This document shows, one piece after another, positions 1-7,356 of a stretch of DNA of 7,395 nucleotides. A program made the translations under genes and the position numbers. Under the pieces are notes generated by a model, which saw nothing but the letters and a program-made list of their open reading frames with translations, was not told the origin of the DNA and did no database searches. The stretch lies in contig PAHD01000008.1 of the NCBI GenBank assembly GCA_002704685.1, forward strand, positions 38,724 to 46,118, given 5' to 3'. How positions within the stretch are numbered: the first letter of the stretch is position 1; each line of letters opens with the position of its first letter. This stretch comes from Fidelibacterota bacterium (GTDB lineage Bacteria > Fidelibacterota > Marinisomatia > SCGC-AAA003-L08 > D37C17).

Positions 1-2
1 TT

Positions 3-284
3 ATATGGTATGATATTGATAATTGTAAAATTAAAGAAAATATTGATTTATTTGTTATAGATGGACCACCAAAAAATACTAAAAATTCTAAATTTCCGAG
101 ATATCCAGCAATACCCCTGATGTTAGATAAAATGAAAGTTGGTTCAACTATAATTTTAGATGATGCTAGAAGAGAAAATGAACAAAAAACTCTAAAACTA
201 TGGAAAAAAGAATACAGCTCATTCGAATTTAACTATCTTGATGATAATGATAAAGGTATTGCAATAATCAAAAAAATAAAATAA
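3..284 (+). CDS. Class I SAM-dependent methyltransferase, C-terminal part (5' end outside window)
   Basis: This is an open frame of 93 codons that enters from the left edge and stops at TAA 282-284. The other two forward frames are interrupted early. The visible protein has the second half of a Rossmann-type methyltransferase. A hydrophobic strand runs into an acidic turn and Gly-Pro-Pro (DLFVIDGPP, visible residues 15-23). A RYPAIPLM helix follows at 33-40. Then come VGSTIILDDARRENE (46-60) and a final strand near DDNDKGIAIIKK. In Methyltransf_24-like enzymes the DGPP turn and the later LDDA segment line the active site. The SAM-binding glycine motif would lie upstream of the window, so it cannot be checked. 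The substrate is unknown; relatives often occur in surface-glycan or small-molecule loci. The next gene starts 31 bp downstream on the same strand with no terminator between, so the two may share a transcript. Confidence 0.75.
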   Translation: MWYDIDNCKIKENIDLFVIDGPPKNTKNSKFPRYPAIPLMLDKMKVGSTIILDDARRENEQKTLKLWKKEYSSFEFNYLDDNDKGIAIIKKIK

Positions 285-300
285 TTATTATTAATTAAAA

Positions 301-305
301 TAGGA
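301..305 (+). promoter_or_regulatory. Ribosome binding site (TAGGA) for the metallo-hydrolase gene
   Basis: TAGGA lies 10 nt before the ATG at 316, in an otherwise A/T-only spacer. It supports that ATG as the start, and it puts the hydrophobic N-terminal segment inside the protein. Confidence 0.55.
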
Positions 306-315
306 CGATACAAAT

Positions 316-1353
316 ATGAAAATTACTATATTAACTTTTTTAATTATTTCTATGTTTACTGTTTTGTTTTCTAAAAATCATTTTAATGAATATTTTGATG
401 AAAGTAAGGAACACCATACACCCCATGGTTTTACAAACCCTTTTCTTTCAGATGGGCCACAAAATAAAAATTTTTATGATTTGATCAAAATGATGCGTGA
501 AAAAAGACCTGATAAACCAAAGAAAATTAAGGTTGAAGAAATTTCATCAAGTGAAATCAAAACTTTGATTAAAAAGGGTGAAAATTTTTATTTATGGGTA
601 GGACATTCAACAGCTTTTCTACACATAAATGGTAAAAACATTCTTACAGATCCAATTTTTTCTGATAGATGCTCACCTTCGCAGCTATTTGGCCCCAAAC
701 GCTATTCTGAAACTTCTATTTCTATAAATTCATTACCAAAGATTGATCTTATTGTAATTAGCCATAATCACTATGACCATCTTGATTATAATACAGTGAA
801 GTTGATCGGTGATTCAACTTTTTGGTTTGTACCTTTAGGATTAAAAAAGTGGTTTAATGATAGCGGTGTTAAGAATGTAATTGAAATGGACTGGTTTGAA
901 TCATATGAATATGAAGGTATAAAATTAGATTGCCTGCCTTCACAACACTGGTCAAAACGAACTGCGTTTAAAAGCTTTGATACTCTTTGGGCATCTTGGT
1001 CAATTAAAGTGGAGGATTTTAAGTTTTGGTTTGCTGGAGATACTGGATACAACGATGTGCAATTTAAATCAATTGGTCAAGACTATGGACCATTTGATTT
1101 TGCGGCAATACCTATAGGTGCTTATGAACCTAGGTGGTTTATGAAGAATTTTCATATTAATCCCGATGAAGCAGTTCAAATTCATTTAGATGTTTTATCA
1201 AAAAAGAGCGTAGGAATTCATTATGGAACTTTTATTCTTACTACTGAACCAATTGATGACCCTGTAAAAAAATTGGATATTGCCAGGCAAAAATATGGGC
1301 TTGATATAAATGATTTTTCAGATTCAAAATTGGGAAAAATTATTAAATTATAA
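316..1353 (+). CDS. NAPE-PLD-like metallo-beta-lactamase-fold hydrolase with N-terminal membrane/export segment
   Basis: The 345-residue protein looks complete. Residues 1-19 are a hydrophobic segment after a short MK start, which is either an uncleaved anchor or a signal peptide. No lipobox cysteine is present, so the enzyme probably faces the periplasm or the membrane. The catalytic domain shows WVGHSTAFL (94-102), ILTDPIFSDR (109-118) and a GPKRY element (126-130), all typical of the N-acyl-phosphatidylethanolamine phospholipase D branch. The metal ligands are all visible: HxHxDH at H150, H152, D154 and H155; H211 in SQHWSKR; D242 in FAGDTGY; and H302 in GIHYGTF. The order and approximate spacing match NAPE-PLD, so an active di-zinc phosphodiesterase is expected. 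The true substrate in bacteria is uncertain, because many relatives are annotated only as MBL-fold or UlaG-like hydrolases; a phospholipid is plausible. The start is backed by a TAGGA site. The gene ends 30 bp from the convergent acs gene with no convincing hairpin between. Confidence 0.87.
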   Translation: MKITILTFLIISMFTVLFSKNHFNEYFDESKEHHTPHGFTNPFLSDGPQNKNFYDLIKMMREKRPDKPKKIKVEEISSSEIKTLIKKGENFYLWVGHSTAFLHINGKNILTDPIFSDRCSPSQLFGPKRYSETSISINSLPKIDLIVISHNHYDHLDYNTVKLIGDSTFWFVPLGLKKWFNDSGVKNVIEMDWFESYEYEGIKLDCLPSQHWSKRTAFKSFDTLWASWSIKVEDFKFWFAGDTGYNDVQFKSIGQDYGPFDFAAIPIGAYEPRWFMKNFHINPDEAVQIHLDVLSKKSVGIHYGTFILTTEPIDDPVKKLDIARQKYGLDINDFSDSKLGKIIKL

Positions 1354-1383
1354 TATTATAGGTTGTTTAAAATTCATTAATAA

Positions 1384-3300
1384 TTATTTTTTCCCATCTA
1401 TAAGTGATTGAACTACAGAAGGATCTGCTAAAGTAGAAATGTCACCTAAATCATTAATATTGTTTTCGGAAATATTTCTTAATATTCTCCTCATTATTTT
1501 GCCTGACCTTGTTTTTGGTAATCCCTTAGAAAATTGTATTTTATCAATATTTGCATGTGGTCCAATAATTATTTTAACTTTTTTTATAATCTCTTCTTCA
1601 ATATTTTTTGAAGGTAAAACGCCTGTCATTAAAGTTACATAAGCATAAATTCCCTGTCCTTTTATTTCATGAGGAAAACCAACAACAGCAGCTTCTGCTA
1701 CGTTTTTATGTTCTCCAATTGCGCCTTCAATTTCTGCAGTTCCTAACCTATGTCCTGAAACATTTAAGACATCATCAACTCGTCCTGTAATCCAATAATC
1801 TCCATCTTTATCTCTTTTTGCACCATCTCCAGTAAAATAAAAACCTTTAAACTGAGAAAAATAAGTATCAAAAAATCTTTGATGATTACCATAGACTGTT
1901 CTCATTTGTCCAGGCCATGATTTCTTAATTGCTAATAAGCCTTCAGCTGGGTTTTCTTTTATCTCATTTCCATTATTATCTAAAATAACTGGTTCAATTC
2001 CAAAAAAAGGTTTTAAAGCTGAACCAGCTTTAAAATTATCTGATGTTGCTAATGGTGAAATTAAAATACCACCAGTTTCTGTTTGCCACCATGTATCAAC
2101 AATAGGACATTTTTTCTCTCCAACAATTTCAAAATACCAGTCCCATTCAGGCTTTTTAATTGTTTCACCAACAGAGCCTAATAATTTCAATGAAGACCTA
2201 TCAGTATTTTTAACAAAATCATTTCCTTCTTTCATTAGAGCTCTTAATGCTGTTGGTGCGGTATAAAATATATTAACTTTGTGCTTTTCTATAATTTGCC
2301 AAAACCTACTAAAATCGGGATAATTAGGAACACCTTCGAACATTAAAGTAGTAGCGCTATTTGATAATGGTCCATAAATAATATAAGAGTGACCTGTTAT
2401 CCAACCTATATCAGCTGTGCACCAATAAATATCATTTTTATGGTAATCAAAAACAATTTCATGAGTATATGAAGCATAGACTAAATACCCCCCAGTAGTA
2501 TGAAGAACTCCCTTTGGTGTTCCTGTAGAACCAGATGTATATAAAATAAATAAAGGATCTTCAGAGTCCATCCATTCTGGTTCACAAAATTTTGAAATAT
2601 TTGACATTTCTTCATGCCACCATAAATCTCTATTTTTATCCATCTTTATATCACTTGAAGTCCTTTTGACTACAAATACTTTTTCAATCGTAGGACAATC
2701 TAAAAGAGCTTTATCAACATTTTCTTTCATTGGAATATCTACTTTTAAACCTCTTACACCGGTATCTTGAGTAATAACAACCTTACATTCAGAATCATTT
2801 ATTCTGTCTTTTAATGAATTAGAAGAAAAAGCACCAAAAACAATCGAATGAATTGCTCCAATCCTAGAACAGGCAAGCATAGCAATAGCTAATTCAGGGA
2901 TCATCTGCATATAAATACACACTCTATCACCTTTTAAAACATTTTTGGATTTAAGAACATTTGAAAATTTTGAAACTTCAACTAGTAATTCTTTATAAGA
3001 AAATTTTTTATCTTCTGATGGGTTATTTCCTTCCCATATTAAAGCAATATCATCCCCATTTCCATTTTCTACATGTCTATCTAAACAATTATAAGAAACA
3101 TTTAACTTTCCATTTTCAAACCAATTTATAACTCCTTTTGAAAAATCAACATTTGATATTTTTTCCCAATCTTTAAACCAATGAATTCTTTTTGATATTT
3201 TTGACCAAAACTTCTCGTTATTCTTTATTGATTCATTATAAATACCTGAATATTCATTTTTTTTGATATGAGCAATATCTAAATCTTTGTAATTTTTCAT
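1384..3300 (-). CDS. acs: Acetyl-CoA synthetase (AMP-forming acetate-CoA ligase)
   Basis: The 638-residue protein is close to the usual length of about 650. It makes acetyl-AMP from acetate and ATP, then acetyl-CoA, in the cytoplasm. Visible motifs, in order, are the ATP P-loop YTSGSTGTPKG (254-264), VDTWWQTETGG (401-411), and YFTGDGAKRDKDGDYW (488-503), followed by the hinge segment ITGRVDDVLNVSGHR (504-518). The catalytic lysine is K601 in PKTRSGK, the residue that is reversibly acetylated in known Acs enzymes. The tryptophan pair at 404-405 closes the acyl pocket to a size suited to acetate. The usual GSVGEP adenine-contact motif reads GSVGET (375-380), with Thr for Pro. The ATG overlaps the stop of the upstream cyclase-like gene (ATGA), and an AAGGA site lies 9 nt upstream, so translation is probably coupled. 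A propionyl-CoA synthetase assignment is less likely given the pocket motif and overall similarity to Acs. Confidence 0.96.
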   Translation of the reverse strand: MKNYKDLDIAHIKKNEYSGIYNESIKNNEKFWSKISKRIHWFKDWEKISNVDFSKGVINWFENGKLNVSYNCLDRHVENGNGDDIALIWEGNNPSEDKKFSYKELLVEVSKFSNVLKSKNVLKGDRVCIYMQMIPELAIAMLACSRIGAIHSIVFGAFSSNSLKDRINDSECKVVITQDTGVRGLKVDIPMKENVDKALLDCPTIEKVFVVKRTSSDIKMDKNRDLWWHEEMSNISKFCEPEWMDSEDPLFILYTSGSTGTPKGVLHTTGGYLVYASYTHEIVFDYHKNDIYWCTADIGWITGHSYIIYGPLSNSATTLMFEGVPNYPDFSRFWQIIEKHKVNIFYTAPTALRALMKEGNDFVKNTDRSSLKLLGSVGETIKKPEWDWYFEIVGEKKCPIVDTWWQTETGGILISPLATSDNFKAGSALKPFFGIEPVILDNNGNEIKENPAEGLLAIKKSWPGQMRTVYGNHQRFFDTYFSQFKGFYFTGDGAKRDKDGDYWITGRVDDVLNVSGHRLGTAEIEGAIGEHKNVAEAAVVGFPHEIKGQGIYAYVTLMTGVLPSKNIEEEIIKKVKIIIGPHANIDKIQFSKGLPKTRSGKIMRRILRNISENNINDLGDISTLADPSVVQSLIDGKK

Positions 3301-4751
3301 TGATAGCTATCCTTTTTAAGATCTGTATTACAACCTAAACAAAACGTTGAATTTGTGGTATTTTCTTTTCCGCAATTTATACAAAATTGAAAATTTTTAA
3401 AGCTTAACTTTTGATCATTACTAATATCATTATTTTCATAATCTTTAAAATCAAATAAATCATCAATTTTAACTGAACTTTCAGTAAATATTTTTTTATG
3501 AACTAAAATATTTTTTTTAAAATTATTTCTTAATTCAGTATCTGATATATTATCTAAACATAACTCTAAATTATTCTGTGCTTTAGTTTCATAATCATAT
3601 GATTCATTAATCATATTATAAGAAGTATAATACTGACTCAATAACCAAAAAGCATAAGACTTATTCTTTTTTTTAGATATTTTATTAATTTTTTTAATCA
3701 AAGAATCTGTTAATTTCTCTCCTTTAAGAATTAAACCAATAATATCAATTAATATTTTATATTTATCATTTTTTAACTTATGAGATTTGCTATTAAAAAT
3801 ATCCAAAGATAAACTACTGTTTAAAAATAAATTAATTAAAAAGTAAAAAAGTACTTCATTATAATATTTAGATTTAATAGAATCTAATATTTCTAAAGAT
3901 TCTGTATAAATAGAATTAGCTTTTTTGAATTTACCATTATTCGATAATATATGAGCTTCTAATTTTAAATAATGTGCTTTAAGTTCATTATTAATTTTTT
4001 TTGGATAATTTTTTTTAATTTCGTTTATAATTTGGTTTGCATAATCTGTTCTACCTGTAGATATAAAACAATTACATAAAAATCCAAAGATTTCATCTTT
4101 TAATTTTTTATTTTTTGTAGATTCGAATATAGAATTAGCAAATTTAATACTAGCTGAATAATCTCCTTTATCGTAAAAATAATGCATTTTTTCTAAATAC
4201 TTTTTCTCATCAGACACATAAATCTTTTTAGATTTTGGATACCAATCTGTTATATTATTAAAAACCTCATATGTTTTTAGATTAGATTTATTAATTTTAA
4301 ATGTATTGTACTCTCTGGTAAAAATATTTCTTACATATTCAACTTCAGTATTTAGGGTTGAACTAATTAAAATTCCACCTTTTGGTGCTAACGGCTCAAG
4401 CTCAGATGCTAGGTCAACACATTCACCGTGGTATTCTCCATTTTGAATCTGATATTTACCTGAATGTATTCCAATTCTAATTTTAAATTTTCTATTTTTT
4501 ACACTTAATTTATTTCTTTTTTTGATTTTGGTTTGGATATCAGTAGAACATAAAATTGCTTTTCTTGAATCAGAGAAAAAGATAACAAAACCATCTCCTC
4601 TATTAACTAAAGATTTTCCATTGTAATCATCAATTGAATTTAATATAATAGAGTCATGTTCAGTTAATAACTCAAGTGCTAATTCTTGATTATCACCTGT
4701 TAGTTTACTATAACCGACAATATCTGTAACAACAACTGCTCCAGTTTTCAT
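3297..4751 (-). CDS. Class III cyclase homology protein, C1-like (metal-site) subunit, with helical repeats and a C-terminal zinc ribbon
   Basis: The 484-residue soluble protein has a class III nucleotidyl cyclase domain at about 3-164. It keeps both metal-binding aspartates: D10 in VVTDIVGYSKL and D53 in NRGDGFVIFF. The position of the adenine-contacting lysine is V49. The segment matching DLFGDGVNLAAR reads EYHGECVDLASE, so the substrate Asp is E106, the transition-state Asn is D113 and the Arg is E117. As a homodimer it should be inactive. It resembles the metal-donating C1 half of two-part adenylyl cyclases, and the neighbouring upstream protein looks like the matching partner. Residues about 180-425 are Lys/Asn/Ile-rich helices with TPR-like pairs (for example YDKGDYSASIKFAN and NNGKFKKANSIY). 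The C-terminus is a complete zinc ribbon with C457, C460, C471 and C474. No TolB-like domain is present. Only 4 nt separate its ATG from the upstream stop, and only a weak AAAAGA precedes it, so coupled translation is likely. Confidence 0.85.
   Translation of the reverse strand: MKTGAVVVTDIVGYSKLTGDNQELALELLTEHDSIILNSIDDYNGKSLVNRGDGFVIFFSDSRKAILCSTDIQTKIKKRNKLSVKNRKFKIRIGIHSGKYQIQNGEYHGECVDLASELEPLAPKGGILISSTLNTEVEYVRNIFTREYNTFKINKSNLKTYEVFNNITDWYPKSKKIYVSDEKKYLEKMHYFYDKGDYSASIKFANSIFESTKNKKLKDEIFGFLCNCFISTGRTDYANQIINEIKKNYPKKINNELKAHYLKLEAHILSNNGKFKKANSIYTESLEILDSIKSKYYNEVLFYFLINLFLNSSLSLDIFNSKSHKLKNDKYKILIDIIGLILKGEKLTDSLIKKINKISKKKNKSYAFWLLSQYYTSYNMINESYDYETKAQNNLELCLDNISDTELRNNFKKNILVHKKIFTESSVKIDDLFDFKDYENNDISNDQKLSFKNFQFCINCGKENTTNSTFCLGCNTDLKKDSYQ
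3310..3314 (-). promoter_or_regulatory. Ribosome binding site (AAGGA) for acs, inside the end of the upstream gene
   Basis: On the - strand AAGGA is followed by 9 nt and then the acs ATG at 3300. The site lies inside the last codons of the cyclase-like gene. That gene's TGA (3297-3299) overlaps the acs ATG as ATGA. This arrangement favours coupled re-initiation and fixes the acs start. Confidence 0.6.
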
Positions 4752-4755
4752 TTAA

Positions 4756-7260
4756 TTATCTTTTAGTTAGTGAAGTCCCACAATCAGGACAAAATTTAAA
4801 ATCATTTTTTGTATTATTGTATGAACAGTTTGGACAAAAATTAAAATAAGTACCATATTGTGGACATATAGAAGAATTATAATCTAAAGTGGGATTAGTC
4901 TTTGCAACAACTTTTAGAGACTTTGATTTTTCAACCTCTTGTTCTGTATTATATGGAAGAGCATTATCATTTAACATTTGCTTATGCATATAAGTATTTA
5001 AATAATCACTTCTATAACTATCATCAGAAATTTTTTCAGCTGACTTTAATAAACCACTTTTGCAAAGCTTTTGAAATTTATCTGCTTTCTTTTGATTTCC
5101 AACATTTAAATAAGTTTGGCTTATATATAAACATTCTCTATTATTTTCTCTTTCACTTGATGAATCAATTATTTCTTTAGCTAACTTATCAATATCACTT
5201 TCTTCACATAAATTCATTTTAGACTTAACTAACATCTGTACTGCTCTTGAAGTAGTATCATAAAATGAAACATCTTTTCTTCTTGAAGTAATAAGCACTG
5301 CTTTATCAATAAATTCTTTAGCTTTATCATATTGCCCTTCATAATAATAAGCTGTTGCTAAAAACACAATCGTTCCTTCATATGCAGAACGATGTTCAGC
5401 TTTTTTATGATTAGACATTGCTGTTTTGAAATGATGCTGTGACTTATTCCATTTTTTTTGATCTAAATACATTATTCCTAATGCTCTATGACACATCCCT
5501 AAAGAATTTACATCATTCATATTCTGGCAAATATCTAAAGCTTCTCTAATATCTTTCTCAGCATTTTCGTACTGTCCCATAAAAACTCTATACATACCTA
5601 GGTATGTTTTTAAAATAGAATCGTACATTTTAACATTTAGCTCTTGGAAAATATCTATTGCTTCAATGGAATAATTAATTGCTTTATAAAAATCTCCAAT
5701 TCTTCTGTAAACTAAAGAAGTATTATATAAAGTTGTTGCTATACCTCTTTTATCATCTAGTTCTCTTTTTATATCCAATGCTCTATTATAGTAATCTAAT
5801 GCTTTTTCCAATTGGACATTTTGACTATGAACTAATCCAATATTTTGTAGTAACTTTGACTCCTCATCTAAATTATCTTCTTTTGCTCTAAGCTCAAGGG
5901 CTTTTTCAAAATAACTTAAAGCATTGTTATACTTAGCCCATCTTGCATAAATAATTCCATAACAATTATTTATTCCAGCCATACCAGAATTATCTCTTTC
6001 TTTTTTAGCAATTAACATTGCATCATCTAATATGTCAACAGCTCTTTCATACTGATTGTTCTGAAACATTGTCATAGCATAATTATATCTTGCTTCAACA
6101 TAATTTGGTTCTATTTTAATAGCTTTTTTAAAAAGATCTTGAGCGATTTCTCTATCTGTAGTACTTCTTGCTTTAAAATTAGTATATTTAGCTTTTATAA
6201 ATAGTTCATATGCTTCAGGAGAAATTTTATCTTCTTTATCTAAATTATCTAATAAAGATTGAGGAATATCAAGACCTATTGATTCTAAAACTTTTATTGC
6301 AATTTCTGAACGAATACTTTGAATATTGTTTGCTTTACCTTCCCAGCTTTTATCCCATATTAAAGAGGAATTTTTAATATTTGAAAAATGCATTGATAAT
6401 TTAAATTTATCACCAACTTTCATAATATTTCCTTCAATTAAAAAATCTACATTTAGTTCTTTTCCAATTGAATACGAATCTAAAGTTGAATCTTTAAATT
6501 TAATAACCTCATTAATTTTTGGGACTCTCATTCTTTTAGCTTTACTTATATCTAGTATTAAATCCTCTGTAATACCATAGCAAAAAAAATCATCTTCAGA
6601 TGAACCTAAGTTTTTAATATAAGATACAGCAATAGGAGTAACGGATTCTTTCCCAGATTTTCTATCGAATAAATCAACTCCGGCTTCAATTAATTTCTCA
6701 GTTAATTCTGAAGCTGTTTCTTTATTAAATTCATTTTCATCTTTATAAATTTTGAAAACTCTTTCAGGATCTTGAATATTTTTTAAAGCGATTCTTCCCA
6801 TATCTCTTAAAAAAATTGTATTATCACTTCTAATTGCGTTATATACTGATTGAGTGCAGACAGTACCATCTGTTTGTGCTATTGGTTGAATTCTTGCTGC
6901 TAAATTGACACCATCTCCAAATAAATCACCTCCCTTTTCATAAACTTCACCCATATGAATACCAATCTTACCATGAATTTGGTAGGTGTCAGGATTTTGT
7001 GAATTTTCTTTATTAAAATTATAATGAATTGAAATAGCGCACCTTACAGCATCTGTAGATGATGGGAATTCTGCAAAAACTGTTTCGTTAATATTTTTTA
7101 TTAATCTGCCACTAAATTTTTTAACATTTTTATTTATTACTGAATCATAATCAGATAATATCTTTATTGCCAATTTTTTGTCGTTTTCAACATATTTTTC
7201 ATAATCAACAAATTTGCAAAACATTACAGCAGCTAGTTTCTTTTTAGTATTATTTGACAT
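4756..7260 (-). CDS. Class III cyclase homology protein, C2-like (substrate-site) subunit: CHD, TolB/FlgO-like domain, TPRs, zinc ribbon
   Basis: This is an 834-residue protein with no membrane segment. Domains in order are a cyclase homology domain (about 8-172), a TolB/FlgO-like domain (about 208-330, with YGITEDLILDISK and LNVDFLIEGNIMKVGDKFKLS), a long TPR array (about 347-730), a charged linker and a cysteine-rich tail. CHD-TolB-TPR is a familiar bacterial adenylate cyclase layout. The catalytic domain keeps the adenine-selecting K55 (GRLIKNINET) and D112 (GDLFGDGVNLAAR), and also the transition-state N119 and R123. Both metal aspartates are lost: the TDIVG motif reads CKFVD, with K16, and the GDG motif reads NET, with E59. 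The protein should therefore bind ATP in complex with a metal-bearing partner but not work alone. The tail has CPNC (809-812) and CPDC (824-827), plus a broken knuckle CPQY (799-802). The start aligns with relatives that begin just before KLAAVMF. No Shine-Dalgarno is visible. It is the first gene of the three-gene unit. Confidence 0.88.
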   Translation of the reverse strand: MSNNTKKKLAAVMFCKFVDYEKYVENDKKLAIKILSDYDSVINKNVKKFSGRLIKNINETVFAEFPSSTDAVRCAISIHYNFNKENSQNPDTYQIHGKIGIHMGEVYEKGGDLFGDGVNLAARIQPIAQTDGTVCTQSVYNAIRSDNTIFLRDMGRIALKNIQDPERVFKIYKDENEFNKETASELTEKLIEAGVDLFDRKSGKESVTPIAVSYIKNLGSSEDDFFCYGITEDLILDISKAKRMRVPKINEVIKFKDSTLDSYSIGKELNVDFLIEGNIMKVGDKFKLSMHFSNIKNSSLIWDKSWEGKANNIQSIRSEIAIKVLESIGLDIPQSLLDNLDKEDKISPEAYELFIKAKYTNFKARSTTDREIAQDLFKKAIKIEPNYVEARYNYAMTMFQNNQYERAVDILDDAMLIAKKERDNSGMAGINNCYGIIYARWAKYNNALSYFEKALELRAKEDNLDEESKLLQNIGLVHSQNVQLEKALDYYNRALDIKRELDDKRGIATTLYNTSLVYRRIGDFYKAINYSIEAIDIFQELNVKMYDSILKTYLGMYRVFMGQYENAEKDIREALDICQNMNDVNSLGMCHRALGIMYLDQKKWNKSQHHFKTAMSNHKKAEHRSAYEGTIVFLATAYYYEGQYDKAKEFIDKAVLITSRRKDVSFYDTTSRAVQMLVKSKMNLCEESDIDKLAKEIIDSSSERENNRECLYISQTYLNVGNQKKADKFQKLCKSGLLKSAEKISDDSYRSDYLNTYMHKQMLNDNALPYNTEQEVEKSKSLKVVAKTNPTLDYNSSICPQYGTYFNFCPNCSYNNTKNDFKFCPDCGTSLTKR

Positions 7261-7295
7261 TATTTTAATTTACATGATATGATTTTATTTTTTAA

Positions 7296-7326
7296 TAAAA
7301 AAAATGGGGCTTTAATTAAGCCCCAT
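7296..7326 (-). terminator. Intrinsic terminator of the upstream T9SS-tail gene
   Basis: A perfect 9-bp stem (ATGGGGCTT pairing with AAGCCCCAT, 7304-7312 with 7318-7326) encloses a 5-nt loop. Read on the - strand it is followed directly by a run of U (complement of the A run 7297-7304). It starts about 30 nt after the stop of the right-edge gene and ends about 40 nt before the 834-residue cyclase gene. The three-gene unit should therefore have its own promoter in the short AT-rich leader 7261-7303, although no clear promoter motif can be picked there. Confidence 0.88.
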
Positions 7327-7356
7327 CTTTTCTAACTTATTATTTCAATAAATTGA

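Noticed and set aside
786..1052. Open frame of 88 codons on the - strand inside the hydrolase gene
   Set aside because: It is antisense to a strongly conserved metal-binding region, has no recognisable domain and no RBS.
1349..1360. Perfect 12-nt palindrome TATAATATTATA at the end of the hydrolase gene, considered as a bidirectional terminator
   Set aside because: It is made only of A and T with no loop, overlaps the stop codon and would be unstable. Such palindromes are expected by chance in DNA this AT-rich.
1439..1790. Two overlapping + strand open frames opposite acs
   Set aside because: They lie antisense to the conserved C-terminal domain of Acs. Their hydrophobic or Leu-rich composition is what an AT-rich complementary strand gives.
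3297..4751. Possibility that the 484-residue gene is a decaying pseudogene of the larger cyclase
   Set aside because: The frame is intact, both metal aspartates and a full zinc ribbon are kept, and the gene is tightly coupled to its neighbours. The pattern of losses is selective rather than random.
4902..6580. Three + strand open frames (4902-5180, 5679-5891, 6326-6580) opposite the large cyclase gene
   Set aside because: They are shadows of the TPR and TolB-like coding sequence, with Leu/Tyr/Phe-rich translations and no domain.
6745..7240. Guanylate cyclase assignment for the 834-residue protein
   Set aside because: The base-selecting positions are Lys55 and Asp112, the adenylate-type pair, rather than the Glu and Cys typical of guanylate cyclases.
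7261..7303. Promoter for the cyclase-acs unit in the leader before the 834-residue gene
   Set aside because: One is expected here because of the preceding terminator, but no -35/-10 or Bacteroidota-type -33/-7 pair stands out from the A/T background, so no site is claimed.
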